Shown piece after piece: positions 17,720-25,931 of a stretch of DNA of 64,000 bases. The translations under genes and the position numbers were made by a program. The DNA is from Pseudomonas fortuita (GTDB lineage Bacteria; Pseudomonadota; Gammaproteobacteria; Pseudomonadales; Pseudomonadaceae): assembly GCF_026898135.2 (NCBI RefSeq), contig NZ_CP114035.2, forward strand, positions 5,497,501 through 5,561,500, given 5' to 3'. Position 1 is the stretch's first letter. Each line of letters opens with the position of its first letter. The notes below the pieces were generated by a model. It was not told where the DNA came from and made no database searches. It worked only from the letters and a program-made list of their open reading frames with translations.

Positions 17720-17746
17720 TGCGGCGCCCACGAAAGGTAAACACAG

Positions 17747-19096
17747 ATGGAACCCAAAGAACTCGACAAGCCTGATCAAGCCGTCGCTGATTCTGCGGCC
17801 GGGCAACCCGCCCAGCCAGGGCGGAGTTATGCAGGCATCTTGGTCCATCATGGCGCAGCGCCCTACAAACATGACCCTACCAACCAGAGCAGTTACTACG
17901 TCACCCTGGAAACACCCGACGGCAGCCGGACGCTGTGGGGGGCAGGGCTTGAACAGGCCATGCACGACACAACGGCGCAGCGCGGCGAACCTGTATTGAT
18001 GGACTACCAGGGCGACGCCTGGGTAGCGCGCTCGATCGATGCAACTGCACTGCCGGCCTACAACGTCGAAGCCGGTGGGATGAGCGCTGGCCAACCCCCA
18101 CACGCCAGCCAGGCACAAGGCAGCCCAGACTTCGACGCAAGCGTGTTTGACGCCATCATGAAGGTTGCCGGCGAATTGAAGCCCGAAGGCGCTTCGCTCG
18201 ACCCGGAAGAAGTGCGACGCATCAACGCCACCCTCCACGAGTCGGATACCGCCAATGCTGCAGACGCACCCAACCGGCAGGCGCGAGAGCGCAACGCTGC
18301 CGAAACGCTGCTGCAAGGCAGTGCCGAGCTCGTGGGTGGCGTGGCTTCGCTGACGGGTGCAGCCATGCAAGGCCTGGGCAAGGGTGCCAGCGCGCTGGCC
18401 AGTACCTTGCGTGCAGGCACGAGCAAGCAGCCTGAAGAGGCCGCTGCGGCGCAGCCGGCAACGCAGGAACAACCTGCCGCTGCGGGTGAGTCTGCGTTTG
18501 CTGAAGAGCTGGCTGGCCGGGTGCAGGTATTGCCCCGCCTGTCCGAATACCGGGTGGATCAGGTCGAGAAAGCCGCCAGCAATTACGAGAAGGCTCATCA
18601 GGCTTTCTGGAACGCGGGCGAACTGCCCCAGGTTCGTGAACAGATCGAAGCACGCGCCGTACAAACCGGCCTTACCGTGCCCGAAGTGGTCGAGAAGATG
18701 AAACCCGACGGTGAATTCACCGACTTGCACGAGGCATTCGTCGAAGCCGTAGGGCAGTCACCTGACGCACAGGCCAGCAAGAAGGCCATGGACAAGGCAC
18801 TCACCGGCTGGGCCAGGCAGTACGGCCGCGCCCAGGAAGAGCTGCTGAACCCCGAGACCGAAGGCAGCCCGCATTACGACAAGCTCAAGAACCGGCTGGA
18901 AAACTCCAGCGAGAGCATGCACCACAATGCAGGTAACACCCCCGCATTCGCAGGCGAATCGCAATCGCACCTGGAGCGTTTGCAAGACGCCATGCAGCGC
19001 ATTTTCGAGCGCCTGAAGGAAATGGTGCAGGGCATCGTCAGCCTGGTCCGCGGCAAGCCTTCAGGCTCATCGCAAGACAACGGTTTCACTCCCTGA
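17747..19096 (+). CDS. protein with conjugative-relaxase-associated domain; possible T4BSS substrate
   Basis: This 449-residue cytoplasmic protein has an N-terminal domain (about 25-100: GILVHHGAAPYKH, SYYVTLET, LWGAGLEQAM) that resembles the small domain found in conjugative relaxases and polyvalent plasmid proteins. It has no relaxase tyrosines or HxH triad, so it is not a relaxase itself. The rest is helical and Ala/Glu-rich, with a helical C-terminal segment rich in ERLKEMVQG-type heptads. In a secretion island this could be a transferred substrate carrying a T4SS-recognised domain. The ribosome site AAAGG is well placed. Function unproven. Confidence 0.6.
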   Translation: MEPKELDKPDQAVADSAAGQPAQPGRSYAGILVHHGAAPYKHDPTNQSSYYVTLETPDGSRTLWGAGLEQAMHDTTAQRGEPVLMDYQGDAWVARSIDATALPAYNVEAGGMSAGQPPHASQAQGSPDFDASVFDAIMKVAGELKPEGASLDPEEVRRINATLHESDTANAADAPNRQARERNAAETLLQGSAELVGGVASLTGAAMQGLGKGASALASTLRAGTSKQPEEAAAAQPATQEQPAAAGESAFAEELAGRVQVLPRLSEYRVDQVEKAASNYEKAHQAFWNAGELPQVREQIEARAVQTGLTVPEVVEKMKPDGEFTDLHEAFVEAVGQSPDAQASKKAMDKALTGWARQYGRAQEELLNPETEGSPHYDKLKNRLENSSESMHHNAGNTPAFAGESQSHLERLQDAMQRIFERLKEMVQGIVSLVRGKPSGSSQDNGFTP

Positions 19097-19184
19097 GGCC
19101 AGACACGCGTACACGCTCACCCCCCAGCCAATGCCGAACGGGAGCCATGAGGGCGCAGGCATTCATCCAAGCAAGGAGAACGGA

Positions 19185-19610
19185 ATGAAAGAGTACAGCA
19201 ACTGGAAAGAAGTCACCGCCACGCCAGAGGCCCATCTGGACTTCTTGCGGGTGGTTGACGCCAGCCTGGAAGAGGGCTTGGGTGGCAAAAACCTGTACGA
19301 GAAGCTGGCGAAGGAAATCACGGTGAATGGCAAGGCTTTCAGCCAGGCCTTCCACTTGAACAACCTGGAAAACAACTCGGGCAACTGGGACACCGACGAA
19401 ACCCCGGACCCGGTGAAACTGGAAATCGTCCAGTTGACCTCGAAGATCAAGCAGGCCGACCCTGGCTACGACCTGGCCCACTTCACGATCGGCTATGAAT
19501 ACATGATCAGCGAGATGAAAGAGCGCGGCGTGGAAGTGGACGCAGGCCTGGACCACAGCGAACCTGCGCCCAGAAACCGCAGTGGTTCGGATTATGAACC
19601 CGGCATGTGA
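19185..19610 (+). CDS. small acidic hypothetical protein
   Basis: This 141-residue acidic protein starts at an ATG preceded by AAGGAGAA. It has no signal peptide or known motif. It follows the relaxase-associated-domain gene and its end overlaps the upstream leader of the next gene. Position and size would suit an immunity protein or chaperone for the 449-residue neighbour, but nothing in the sequence proves it. Confidence 0.65.
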   Translation: MKEYSNWKEVTATPEAHLDFLRVVDASLEEGLGGKNLYEKLAKEITVNGKAFSQAFHLNNLENNSGNWDTDETPDPVKLEIVQLTSKIKQADPGYDLAHFTIGYEYMISEMKERGVEVDAGLDHSEPAPRNRSGSDYEPGM

Positions 19611-19626
19611 CGGCTGGAGGGGCTCG

Positions 19627-20070
19627 GTGAAAGCAAGCATGACGATAGTGCTGGCGCTCGGCGCGCTGGCCATGGCGAATGCCACCCTGGCGCAGGACGC
19701 CCCTGTGCCCCGTGAGGAGCAGTGGCAGGAGCTACCCCGCAACACCACCATCTACGTGCCTGTGCCGAAGCAGGTCACGCCGGTGGCCGCTTACCGTTCG
19801 TGCGCCAATCGCTACGAAGGCGAAAGCTGTGACTTCTCCACCCCTCGCCAGGGCGTGATCGAAGGCACCTGCCAGGCCCCGGAAATGCGACAGCCGCCGG
19901 CATACGGCTACGAAGTGCAGCAATACCCTGCGCAGGTACGCACGGCGTTGGTATGCGTACCCATCGACAGCCAGGGCACGCCGGGTGATGCCCCCGCCAA
20001 CCCAGGCCACGAGTCGCCCTACGCGCCTCAGCCTGCGCCGCCACCCGCAATCGACCAGCCTGCTCAATAG
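19627..20070 (+). CDS. exported Pro-rich hypothetical protein
   Basis: This protein of about 147 residues is read from a GTG at 19627, preceded by a strong GGAGGGG ribosome site; an ATG 33 bases upstream is also possible. A signal peptide ends near ATLAQ. The mature part has four Cys, likely two disulphides, and a proline-rich C-terminal tail. It is the last gene of the plus-strand accessory operon. It is probably a periplasmic or envelope component of the secretion island; no family recognised. Confidence 0.6.
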   Translation: MKASMTIVLALGALAMANATLAQDAPVPREEQWQELPRNTTIYVPVPKQVTPVAAYRSCANRYEGESCDFSTPRQGVIEGTCQAPEMRQPPAYGYEVQQYPAQVRTALVCVPIDSQGTPGDAPANPGHESPYAPQPAPPPAIDQPAQ

Positions 20071-20114
20071 CCCCTCGGTACCCCTTGCGACAGGCAGCTG
20101 CCCTGACCCGGCGC

Positions 20115-20873
20115 CTACGGCATTGGGTCAGGTTCACCCGCTTCTGGCCGGGGTGCAACCGATTGCAGCATGTCGATGATGAACCGATGCGTTTCGGGCA
20201 GCTGTTTCTGAAACGCCTCATCGAGCTCCGGGGCTATCTGGATATCGCCTTCACGCAGGCTATGCGCAACTTCTTGCCGGTAGTGCTCCACGAATCGCTC
20301 ACGTACCAGCTGAGCCTCAGGCGTGCCATCGGCAACCAGCTCAGCCACAAGCGCCTGCGCCGCATGCGCGAACACCAGGGTTCGATTGTATTGCTGCGTC
20401 TTCAGGCCGGACTGCGCAAACGTGGACTGGAACTGCGTTTCCATCGAATCGATGGTTGCATGCAATAGCCGATTGGCTTTCTTGAGCGCGGCAACCTCTT
20501 CGGCCAGCCCTGCTTCCGGTCCGCCCTCCTGCGCCCCGGCGCGCCTGGCCTGTGCAAACTGCAGCATCTGCCCGTGCATCAGCTTGATCAGTTCACGCTG
20601 GCGCTCTACTTCGGCCCGCAGTTGCACGGCTTCGTCGAAGTATTGGCGAACATAGTCACGCAGCGGCTCCAGTTTTTCGTTGGCACGTGCCGCCCCGGCA
20701 TACCAGCCTTGCGAGTACCCCTCTTCAAAGCCCTCCTTGTGGCCCTCCTCAAGGCCTTGCTTGCGGCCTTGGCTGCGGCCGACATGAAGGTTGGAGATTG
20801 CATGATCAAGCGACCCGGTATACCCGCCATCCAGGCCGCCGCTGCGCCGCCCTGCCCCCCAGTTATGGTCCAT
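20115..20873 (-). CDS. coiled-coil protein with Gly-x3-Gly repeats (FliH/Yae1-like segment)
   Basis: This soluble protein of about 252 residues has a segment near 45-60 in which glycine recurs every four residues (GRKQGLEEGHKEGFEEGY). The same pattern occurs in FliH-type ATPase regulators. A long coiled coil (about 75-150) and a helical C-terminus follow. The ATG at 20873 has GGAGG nine bases upstream. It is the 3'-most gene here on the minus strand. A regulator or scaffold for one of the system ATPases is possible but speculative. Confidence 0.65.
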   Translation of the reverse strand: MDHNWGAGRRSGGLDGGYTGSLDHAISNLHVGRSQGRKQGLEEGHKEGFEEGYSQGWYAGAARANEKLEPLRDYVRQYFDEAVQLRAEVERQRELIKLMHGQMLQFAQARRAGAQEGGPEAGLAEEVAALKKANRLLHATIDSMETQFQSTFAQSGLKTQQYNRTLVFAHAAQALVAELVADGTPEAQLVRERFVEHYRQEVAHSLREGDIQIAPELDEAFQKQLPETHRFIIDMLQSVAPRPEAGEPDPMP

Positions 20874-20975
20874 TGCTGCCTCCAGGCATCTGCATATCGC
20901 CGGCACACGCGCTGCCGACATCAGCTTCAGGGTGAATCGGTCAGCCCATTGCCCGCGAAAGGGGGCGGATCAGGG

Positions 20976-21587
20976 CTACTTTGTCGTGTGTACTTCAGCC
21001 CCGGCGGCCTGCTGGGCATCCGCCTGAGGCAAAGAAAAATCAGTCAGCCGGTGCAAGGCAACCGCTACCCAGTCACCCCCGAAACGCTCGTCCTCCAGCA
21101 CAGACTTGAGCGCGAGAATCGGCACACAATGCCTTGCATCGCCTTGGACATAAAATACGGCCATCCATTCCGGCAGCAAGTGTTCCGTGCCTTCATGGGT
21201 TTCAACGCTGAACATCAACGCAAGCGTCCCGGGCATCGCCTTCACCTCCTGGCTGGGCAACGCATCGGCCAGCCAGAAGGCCACTTGCGCCAATTGGTTG
21301 GCCTGAATCGGCAACAGTGCGATCACCTTGCGCCCGTCGTCATCAACCACGATGCCCGGCTCAAGGTCGAGCATTTTTGCGCCGTAGCCGATTGCCGCGT
21401 GCCGAACGGGCAGTGATTTCAGGTAATGCTCCAGCAGCGTGTACATCTCGAAAGCCGCCGGAATGTCCTTCTGGATGGCAGGCGAGCTTTTGGCCATAAC
21501 GCTGACGAAGCCACCCCCTGCCTGCGCAAAGATATCGCCACTGATGGCCTGCGCCACAAAAGCCTCGAGTTCATACAGCGTATACAT
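20976..21587 (-). CDS. hypothetical island protein
   Basis: This 203-residue soluble protein starts at the ATG at 21587, which has a GGGAG ribosome site eight bases upstream. An in-frame extension upstream lacks one. It shows alternating alpha and beta character with no catalytic motif and no signal peptide. It is divergent from the 115-residue gene at 21701. I do not recognise a family. Confidence 0.6.
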   Translation of the reverse strand: MYTLYELEAFVAQAISGDIFAQAGGGFVSVMAKSSPAIQKDIPAAFEMYTLLEHYLKSLPVRHAAIGYGAKMLDLEPGIVVDDDGRKVIALLPIQANQLAQVAFWLADALPSQEVKAMPGTLALMFSVETHEGTEHLLPEWMAVFYVQGDARHCVPILALKSVLEDERFGGDWVAVALHRLTDFSLPQADAQQAAGAEVHTTK

Positions 21588-21700
21588 GGTCCAACTCCCT
21601 CGCACCGGCTCGGCTAGACTGAACTTCAACCTGCTGAAAGGTCCAACCGGCAGTCGTTCGTGTTTTGTATGTTTGCAGCCCAAACTTCAAGGATGTAGCA

Positions 21701-22048
21701 ATGACCCATCAGTTTCACTGTGCATTTCAACCCGCGCCCGGCAATGTCGGCGGCGTGCTGAACATTGGCCCTGCCTCGGTCAGCATCGACCTTGAAAACC
21801 TGCGGCTGTTCGCCGATGTGGTCGGGCAGATCGAAAAGCGCCGGGCGGCTGGCGCAGCAAGGTCGGAGATTCTGGGTGAATGGGCTGGCAGTGAAAGCAT
21901 TGACTGGGCCCATATCGGCTTTCACTCCTGCCGCGAAAGCTACAGCTTGCGCTACAACGGGGTAGCCTGGGAGGCGCCAGCCGACGCCACCATCGCCGCG
22001 GCCGCCGAGGCGCGGTTGTTCCTGGACAACCAGCGCCTACAGGCCTGA
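21701..22048 (+). CDS. small hypothetical island protein
   Basis: This 115-residue soluble protein lies between two minus-strand genes. The ATG at 21701 is preceded by AAGGA. It has a central helix (LENLRLFADVVGQIEKRRAA) and three aromatic-rich strands. No signal peptide, membrane segment or known motif. It is one of several small isolated genes in the flip-flopping accessory part of the island, a pattern typical of cargo or immunity genes; function unknown. Confidence 0.55.
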   Translation: MTHQFHCAFQPAPGNVGGVLNIGPASVSIDLENLRLFADVVGQIEKRRAAGAARSEILGEWAGSESIDWAHIGFHSCRESYSLRYNGVAWEAPADATIAAAAEARLFLDNQRLQA

Positions 22049-22070
22049 CCCATCGGCATGGCCCTGGCCG

Positions 22071-22724
22071 TTAACGATTGACGGGCGTGCTTGCCTGATA
22101 CTGGCCGAAAAACTCGAATTCAACCCGGCGGTTGGCGGCGCGGCCATCTGCAGTGTCGTTCGGGGCAATGTAATCGCCCACTTGCCCTTCGGCACTGATC
22201 TTCGACGCTGCCACCCCCCGGCGAACCAGGTACATCTTCGCAGCCTGGGCCCTGAGCAAGGCCACACGGCGGTTCGCCTCTACCGTGCCAACACCGTCGG
22301 TGAAACCCACGATCTTCACCTGCAGTGCGTCTTGCGCGGAGCGCACCAGGACGTCGCCATCATCGGCACTGGGGCTGAACCGTGAGTGGCCGAAGGCGAA
22401 ATTCAGGGTCATGTGGTTGATCGAGGACTGGATGTGGTCCTGCCGCGCACGAATTGCCAGCAGCTCCTGGCGGCTAGCATTGGCATCGGCCTCTGCAGCC
22501 GCCAGACGAACCCGCAGGCTCTGGATCTCGACATTCAAGGCGTTGATGGTCTGCTGCATGTGCGCCGTGTCCTGCCCCTGGGCAGAAGGTGCGGCATAAG
22601 GGACCGGCGCCGCGGGGCTTTCTACCAGTTCGAACCCTGCGAAAGCCCTGGGCACCATTACCGCCGACATGACGGCCAGAACAAGCGGCAGCACGCTGCG
22701 TGGGGTGGCAAGCACGGTGTTCAT
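22071..22724 (-). CDS. OmpA-domain envelope protein, DotK/IcmN-like
   Basis: This exported protein of about 217 residues has a signal peptide ending near PRAFAG and a coiled-coil stretch (about 50-95). A C-terminal OmpA/MotB peptidoglycan-binding domain follows (VKIVGFTDGVGTVEANRRVALLRAQAAKMYL and GRAANRRVEFEF). In Legionella the OmpA-like subunit of the outer core is the lipoprotein DotK. This protein has a signal-peptidase-I-type leader instead of a lipobox. Its ATG overlaps the stop of the upstream membrane-protein gene (ATGA). It probably anchors the apparatus to the cell wall. Confidence 0.7.
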   Translation of the reverse strand: MNTVLATPRSVLPLVLAVMSAVMVPRAFAGFELVESPAAPVPYAAPSAQGQDTAHMQQTINALNVEIQSLRVRLAAAEADANASRQELLAIRARQDHIQSSINHMTLNFAFGHSRFSPSADDGDVLVRSAQDALQVKIVGFTDGVGTVEANRRVALLRAQAAKMYLVRRGVAASKISAEGQVGDYIAPNDTADGRAANRRVEFEFFGQYQASTPVNR

Positions 22725-23212
22725 ACATCTCTCCAGTACCGCAGGATCACGAAAACGATGACGGACCAGGCATAGCCCAGCAACAGGGTGAGCATGCCTG
22801 CGAGCAAATAGGTTCGCAGCGGGTCGATGGCATCCTGGCCAAGCGGCTGCAGCCCGGGAACCAGCGTGGCCGGGAACCATGCGAACAACACCGCTACCAG
22901 CGGCGCGAGCCACAGGCCCAGGCGCAGACGATGATGGTCACCTTCGCGCGTCCACCATGCGTACCAGCCCAGACTCAACAGGTACGCAGGCAGCAGCATC
23001 ACGCTTAGCAGCAAGGTCGAAAAGGACAGCGCGGCGGCGTAGAAACGTGGTGATCCTTGCGCCATTTCACCCATCAGGGTTGCAATGACCGCGATGGCAA
23101 AAGCGACAAGCGCCGCCAGCAAAGGCACCGACAACAGCCACAAGGCTGCGCGGCGATCGCCCACCACCCTCAGGCCCGACTCCACGGCAAGTGGAGGTAA
23201 TGGGTAGGACAT
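22721..23212 (-). CDS. four-TM inner-membrane protein of unknown role
   Basis: This 163-residue protein has four strong hydrophobic segments (about 25-47, 60-82, 98-118, 133-155) and a short cytoplasmic start. It is coupled by an ATGA overlap to the OmpA-domain gene. AAGGAG precedes the start. Polytopic subunits of Dot/Icm systems (DotV, DotE-like) exist, but I see no clear match. It could also be immunity for a membrane-active effector. Confidence 0.6.
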   Translation of the reverse strand: MSYPLPPLAVESGLRVVGDRRAALWLLSVPLLAALVAFAIAVIATLMGEMAQGSPRFYAAALSFSTLLLSVMLLPAYLLSLGWYAWWTREGDHHRLRLGLWLAPLVAVLFAWFPATLVPGLQPLGQDAIDPLRTYLLAGMLTLLLGYAWSVIVFVILRYWRDV

Positions 23213-23518
23213 GCCAGGAAACTCCTTGTAAGGGCCAGCTGAACGGTAAGGCCCAGCGCAAACGCCGCAACAACTGACAGCGAAGTGCGTCAGCCACTGC
23301 TCGACGTCCTGTCAATTATCAAAATGGCCTGTTAGAAAAATGTTGATATGGATAGCGAGTATGAATTTGAGGCCTTGCCCCGTCAAGGTTTGAATCCTGC
23401 TCATGAACAGCTGATCGCTTGACCCTGGGCAAGGCGTAGCGCACACTCGCCCTATGCAAAAAACATTTTTCTGACAACTAAAATTGATAGCATTTTGTCA
23501 TCCAGAAGGATCTGACGC
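23213..23518. promoter_or_regulatory. AT-rich divergent intergenic region
   Basis: This 306-base stretch separates two divergent genes and is much more AT-rich than the coding DNA. It contains TTGATA boxes at 23343 and 23484, the latter about 35 bases before the next start, as in the promoter region at 12043-12066. I see no gene, hairpin or RNA element of note. Confidence 0.4.
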
Positions 23519-24052
23519 ATGAACCCCCTGCAACTCGCCCTGCCGCTTTTGGTTTCGCTCGCCTGCACCTCGGCCTACGCAGAAAAAATCGACCCGTCAG
23601 AAGCCAGTGCCCGCCTGACCCAGGCGCTCACTTGCAAACGCAATGTATCGCCCGAGCAGTTCGAAGCATTGATCAAGGCCGCGAACGGTAAAGCCATCGT
23701 CCAGGCATCGGACCTGTCCGACGGTGAATTCACCGTTCCAAACCCGCTGGACGTGTACGGCCGTCCCGTCACCCGGCTGTCGCTGCACCCTGGTTCCAAT
23801 GGCGAAGGCGACTTCAACGCCTACGGCGGCGCATTCAGCGGCGAAAGCATCCAGACGGTCGCCAAGCTGGCCGACATTCCCAAGGACGAGGTTGGCGACT
23901 ACAAGAAAGAAGTCGGCAACCATGACCTGTGGCTTTATGCAGATGGCAGCGATACCTACATCAGCTGTTCGTACGATGTACGCACGGTGGTGAAAACCCT
24001 CAAACGCAAAGCGCGCGAGGCAGCGGACGCAGTGCAGCGCGTCACCCAGTAA
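23519..24052 (+). CDS. exported hypothetical protein (candidate periplasmic immunity or accessory factor)
   Basis: This 177-residue protein has a textbook signal peptide (about 1-21, ending SAYA), a compact mature domain with two Cys (about 39 and 155) and a basic helical tail. AAGGA precedes the ATG. It stands 34 bases upstream of the 417-residue gene and has its own AT-rich promoter region. A periplasmic protein beside an effector-like gene fits an immunity protein for an envelope-acting toxin; no family recognised. Confidence 0.6.
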   Translation: MNPLQLALPLLVSLACTSAYAEKIDPSEASARLTQALTCKRNVSPEQFEALIKAANGKAIVQASDLSDGEFTVPNPLDVYGRPVTRLSLHPGSNGEGDFNAYGGAFSGESIQTVAKLADIPKDEVGDYKKEVGNHDLWLYADGSDTYISCSYDVRTVVKTLKRKAREAADAVQRVTQ

Positions 24053-24086
24053 GTGCCAATCACCCTGCGTTGAATGGAGTCACGCC

Positions 24087-25340
24087 ATGAGCTTCAGAAC
24101 ACTGGCTGCCAAGTTTCTGGAAACGGTCAAGGACGACCTGGGCATCCCCGCCCGGCTGCGCCGGGTCATCGCGCAGGCGCCGAACATTCGAATGCGGGTG
24201 GATGACACCGCCGCCGTCATCGCCTCCTCGAGCGTGGTGCGCTGGCATGAGTGGTCGAACCATATCGGCTTCAGCCAAGGCAGCGAAAAGAACGGTGAGG
24301 TCAGGGGCTGGCGCGCCAGCGACGGCCACTACCAGAGCGAACACCGGCATATCCCGGCACTCGCCCGACTGGGCAGCAGCGAAACCACGGCCCACTTCAC
24401 CTGTGACATAGCTGACGTGACGGGCCTGTCGGCCTCCAAGTCCGACCTGTATCGTTTCTACTCCATGCAGCAGATGGCGGAACAGGCCTGCCAGGCGTTG
24501 ATCCGGGATGTGAGCCAGGAAGGGCTTGCGCAAAACCTGCGCTGGCCCGAGATCGGCATTGTTCATGGCACCAGCGACTTCCTGGTCCAGTACGACTGGG
24601 ATGACGGACTGTACCTGGCCAACAGCGGTGGCTCGCATCATTTCGTCGCCGCCCAGCATATCGCCAGGCAGTTGCAGCAAACTGTTGCGCTGCAAGGCCG
24701 CCTCGTCCGTAACGGCCTCGATGCCGAAGCCGCTGCCCAGCTGAACGATGACTACGCCATCTACGCCGTCACCAAGGACGTGTTCTTTGCTGAAGGTCTC
24801 GATGCCATGCGCGACTTCAAGGCCACCCACTACTGGGGCGACCTGCCGCAGCCTTATGACAATGGCATAGCCATCTTCCTGCCCAGAGATGAAGCACGCT
24901 CACGCAAGGTCGCAGAGATCTTCGAGAGTGAAGGCTTTACCAATGTGGGCGAACTACTGATGGCGCTGGCCTCTCCCGACGCCACAGTCGAGCGTCGCGC
25001 CCGCCACGATGAAATACGCTGCCGCATACAAGCCCTGCCCGAACTGGAAGCAAAGGCCGGCGCGGCGCACTTGTTCGGCAAGCACGCAGCAGCCAGCCTT
25101 CGTGACGAGTTGCCGACCGCGGTGAATTGGCAAAGCGTCGAGCAAGCGACAATGGATGAAGCCTTTGGCGTGCACCGGCTAGATGCCCAGAGCGTTTACG
25201 ATGCGCTGGCCCGGCACAGCCCAGGCGCCATCTCCAGCCAGGCCTTGCACACCCTGCGCGCCACGGTGGACGGCTATGCCGCCCTGCATGAGCACCAGGT
25301 GGCCAAGCAGGCAACTCCGCAAGCACCGAGCCCAGACTGA
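24087..25340 (+). CDS. large hypothetical cytosolic protein (candidate T4BSS cargo)
   Basis: This 417-residue soluble protein has no signal peptide or membrane segment. It is rich in His, Asp and Trp in its first half (RWHEWSNHIGF, DGHYQSEHRH, VQYDWDDGLY, SGGSHHF), which could form a metal or catalytic site, and helical in its second half. GGAG lies eight bases before the ATG. It follows the exported 177-residue protein in the same operon. I do not recognise the family. An effector paired with the upstream secreted protein is one hypothesis. Confidence 0.6.
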   Translation: MSFRTLAAKFLETVKDDLGIPARLRRVIAQAPNIRMRVDDTAAVIASSSVVRWHEWSNHIGFSQGSEKNGEVRGWRASDGHYQSEHRHIPALARLGSSETTAHFTCDIADVTGLSASKSDLYRFYSMQQMAEQACQALIRDVSQEGLAQNLRWPEIGIVHGTSDFLVQYDWDDGLYLANSGGSHHFVAAQHIARQLQQTVALQGRLVRNGLDAEAAAQLNDDYAIYAVTKDVFFAEGLDAMRDFKATHYWGDLPQPYDNGIAIFLPRDEARSRKVAEIFESEGFTNVGELLMALASPDATVERRARHDEIRCRIQALPELEAKAGAAHLFGKHAAASLRDELPTAVNWQSVEQATMDEAFGVHRLDAQSVYDALARHSPGAISSQALHTLRATVDGYAALHEHQVAKQATPQAPSPD

Positions 25341-25343
25341 TCG

Positions 25344-25363
25344 GCCCCTGCAGGGGCAGTTTC
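25344..25363. terminator. short GC palindrome between convergent genes
   Basis: GCCCCTG and CAGGGGC form a 14-base perfect dyad followed on the plus strand by AGTTTC. It lies just after the 417-residue gene and before the end of the convergent 144-residue gene. The U-tract is short, so termination is plausible but not certain. Confidence 0.4.
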
Positions 25364-25371
25364 ATTCCGGC

Positions 25372-25806
25372 CTAAGCGGAGCAGTACTGGTCTGCCAGCT
25401 GGTGGACACGCTCCGCCGATTGCGTCTGCGCCTGGGCCTGCTCGCAGGCCCATCGCAGTGTTCCGGCATCAGGAACATAGTCCTCACCGCTCGCCTTCTT
25501 GGCCACGAACCACAGCGCACGCATGACGAAAAGCGGGTCGCCGCTCAGGCGCTGGTCATCCGCCGCCTGCATGTGGCCGACCAGTGCCTGGGTCGCTTTA
25601 CCCAACCCCTTGTCCCGGCTGAACTGCACCAGGTTGCCCAGCTCTTGCGGATTCATTGAAGGATGAATCGTCAGTGGCGTGCAGCGCTCGGAATCGAGCA
25701 AATCCCAAAATGTCACGCCGTCCTTGCAGACCATGCCCACACGGCGACCACCCGCCATGTCATCGACCTCGATGAAGCTGCCTGGCTGGTATTTGTGGAT
25801 TTTCAT
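25372..25806 (-). CDS. hypothetical protein next to putative lipase effector
   Basis: This 144-residue soluble protein has an SH3-like start (PGSFIEVDDMAGGRRVGMV) and a helical remainder with one Trp/Cys-containing helix near the end. AAGGG precedes its start. It is the gene immediately downstream of the DUF2235 lipase gene on the same strand, 126 bases on. That makes it a candidate adaptor, chaperone or immunity factor; it has no signal peptide. Confidence 0.55.
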   Translation of the reverse strand: MKIHKYQPGSFIEVDDMAGGRRVGMVCKDGVTFWDLLDSERCTPLTIHPSMNPQELGNLVQFSRDKGLGKATQALVGHMQAADDQRLSGDPLFVMRALWFVAKKASGEDYVPDAGTLRWACEQAQAQTQSAERVHQLADQYCSA

Positions 25807-25931
25807 GTTCTAACCCTTACCGATTGACTGGCCGACCATCGCCGGCAACAGGTGCATTCTAAGCAAGCAGGTTGCAAAAAGCGTTACTGCAGTGTGTGCC
25901 ATCGCCCGTATGTGTAACAGCATTGGCTCAC

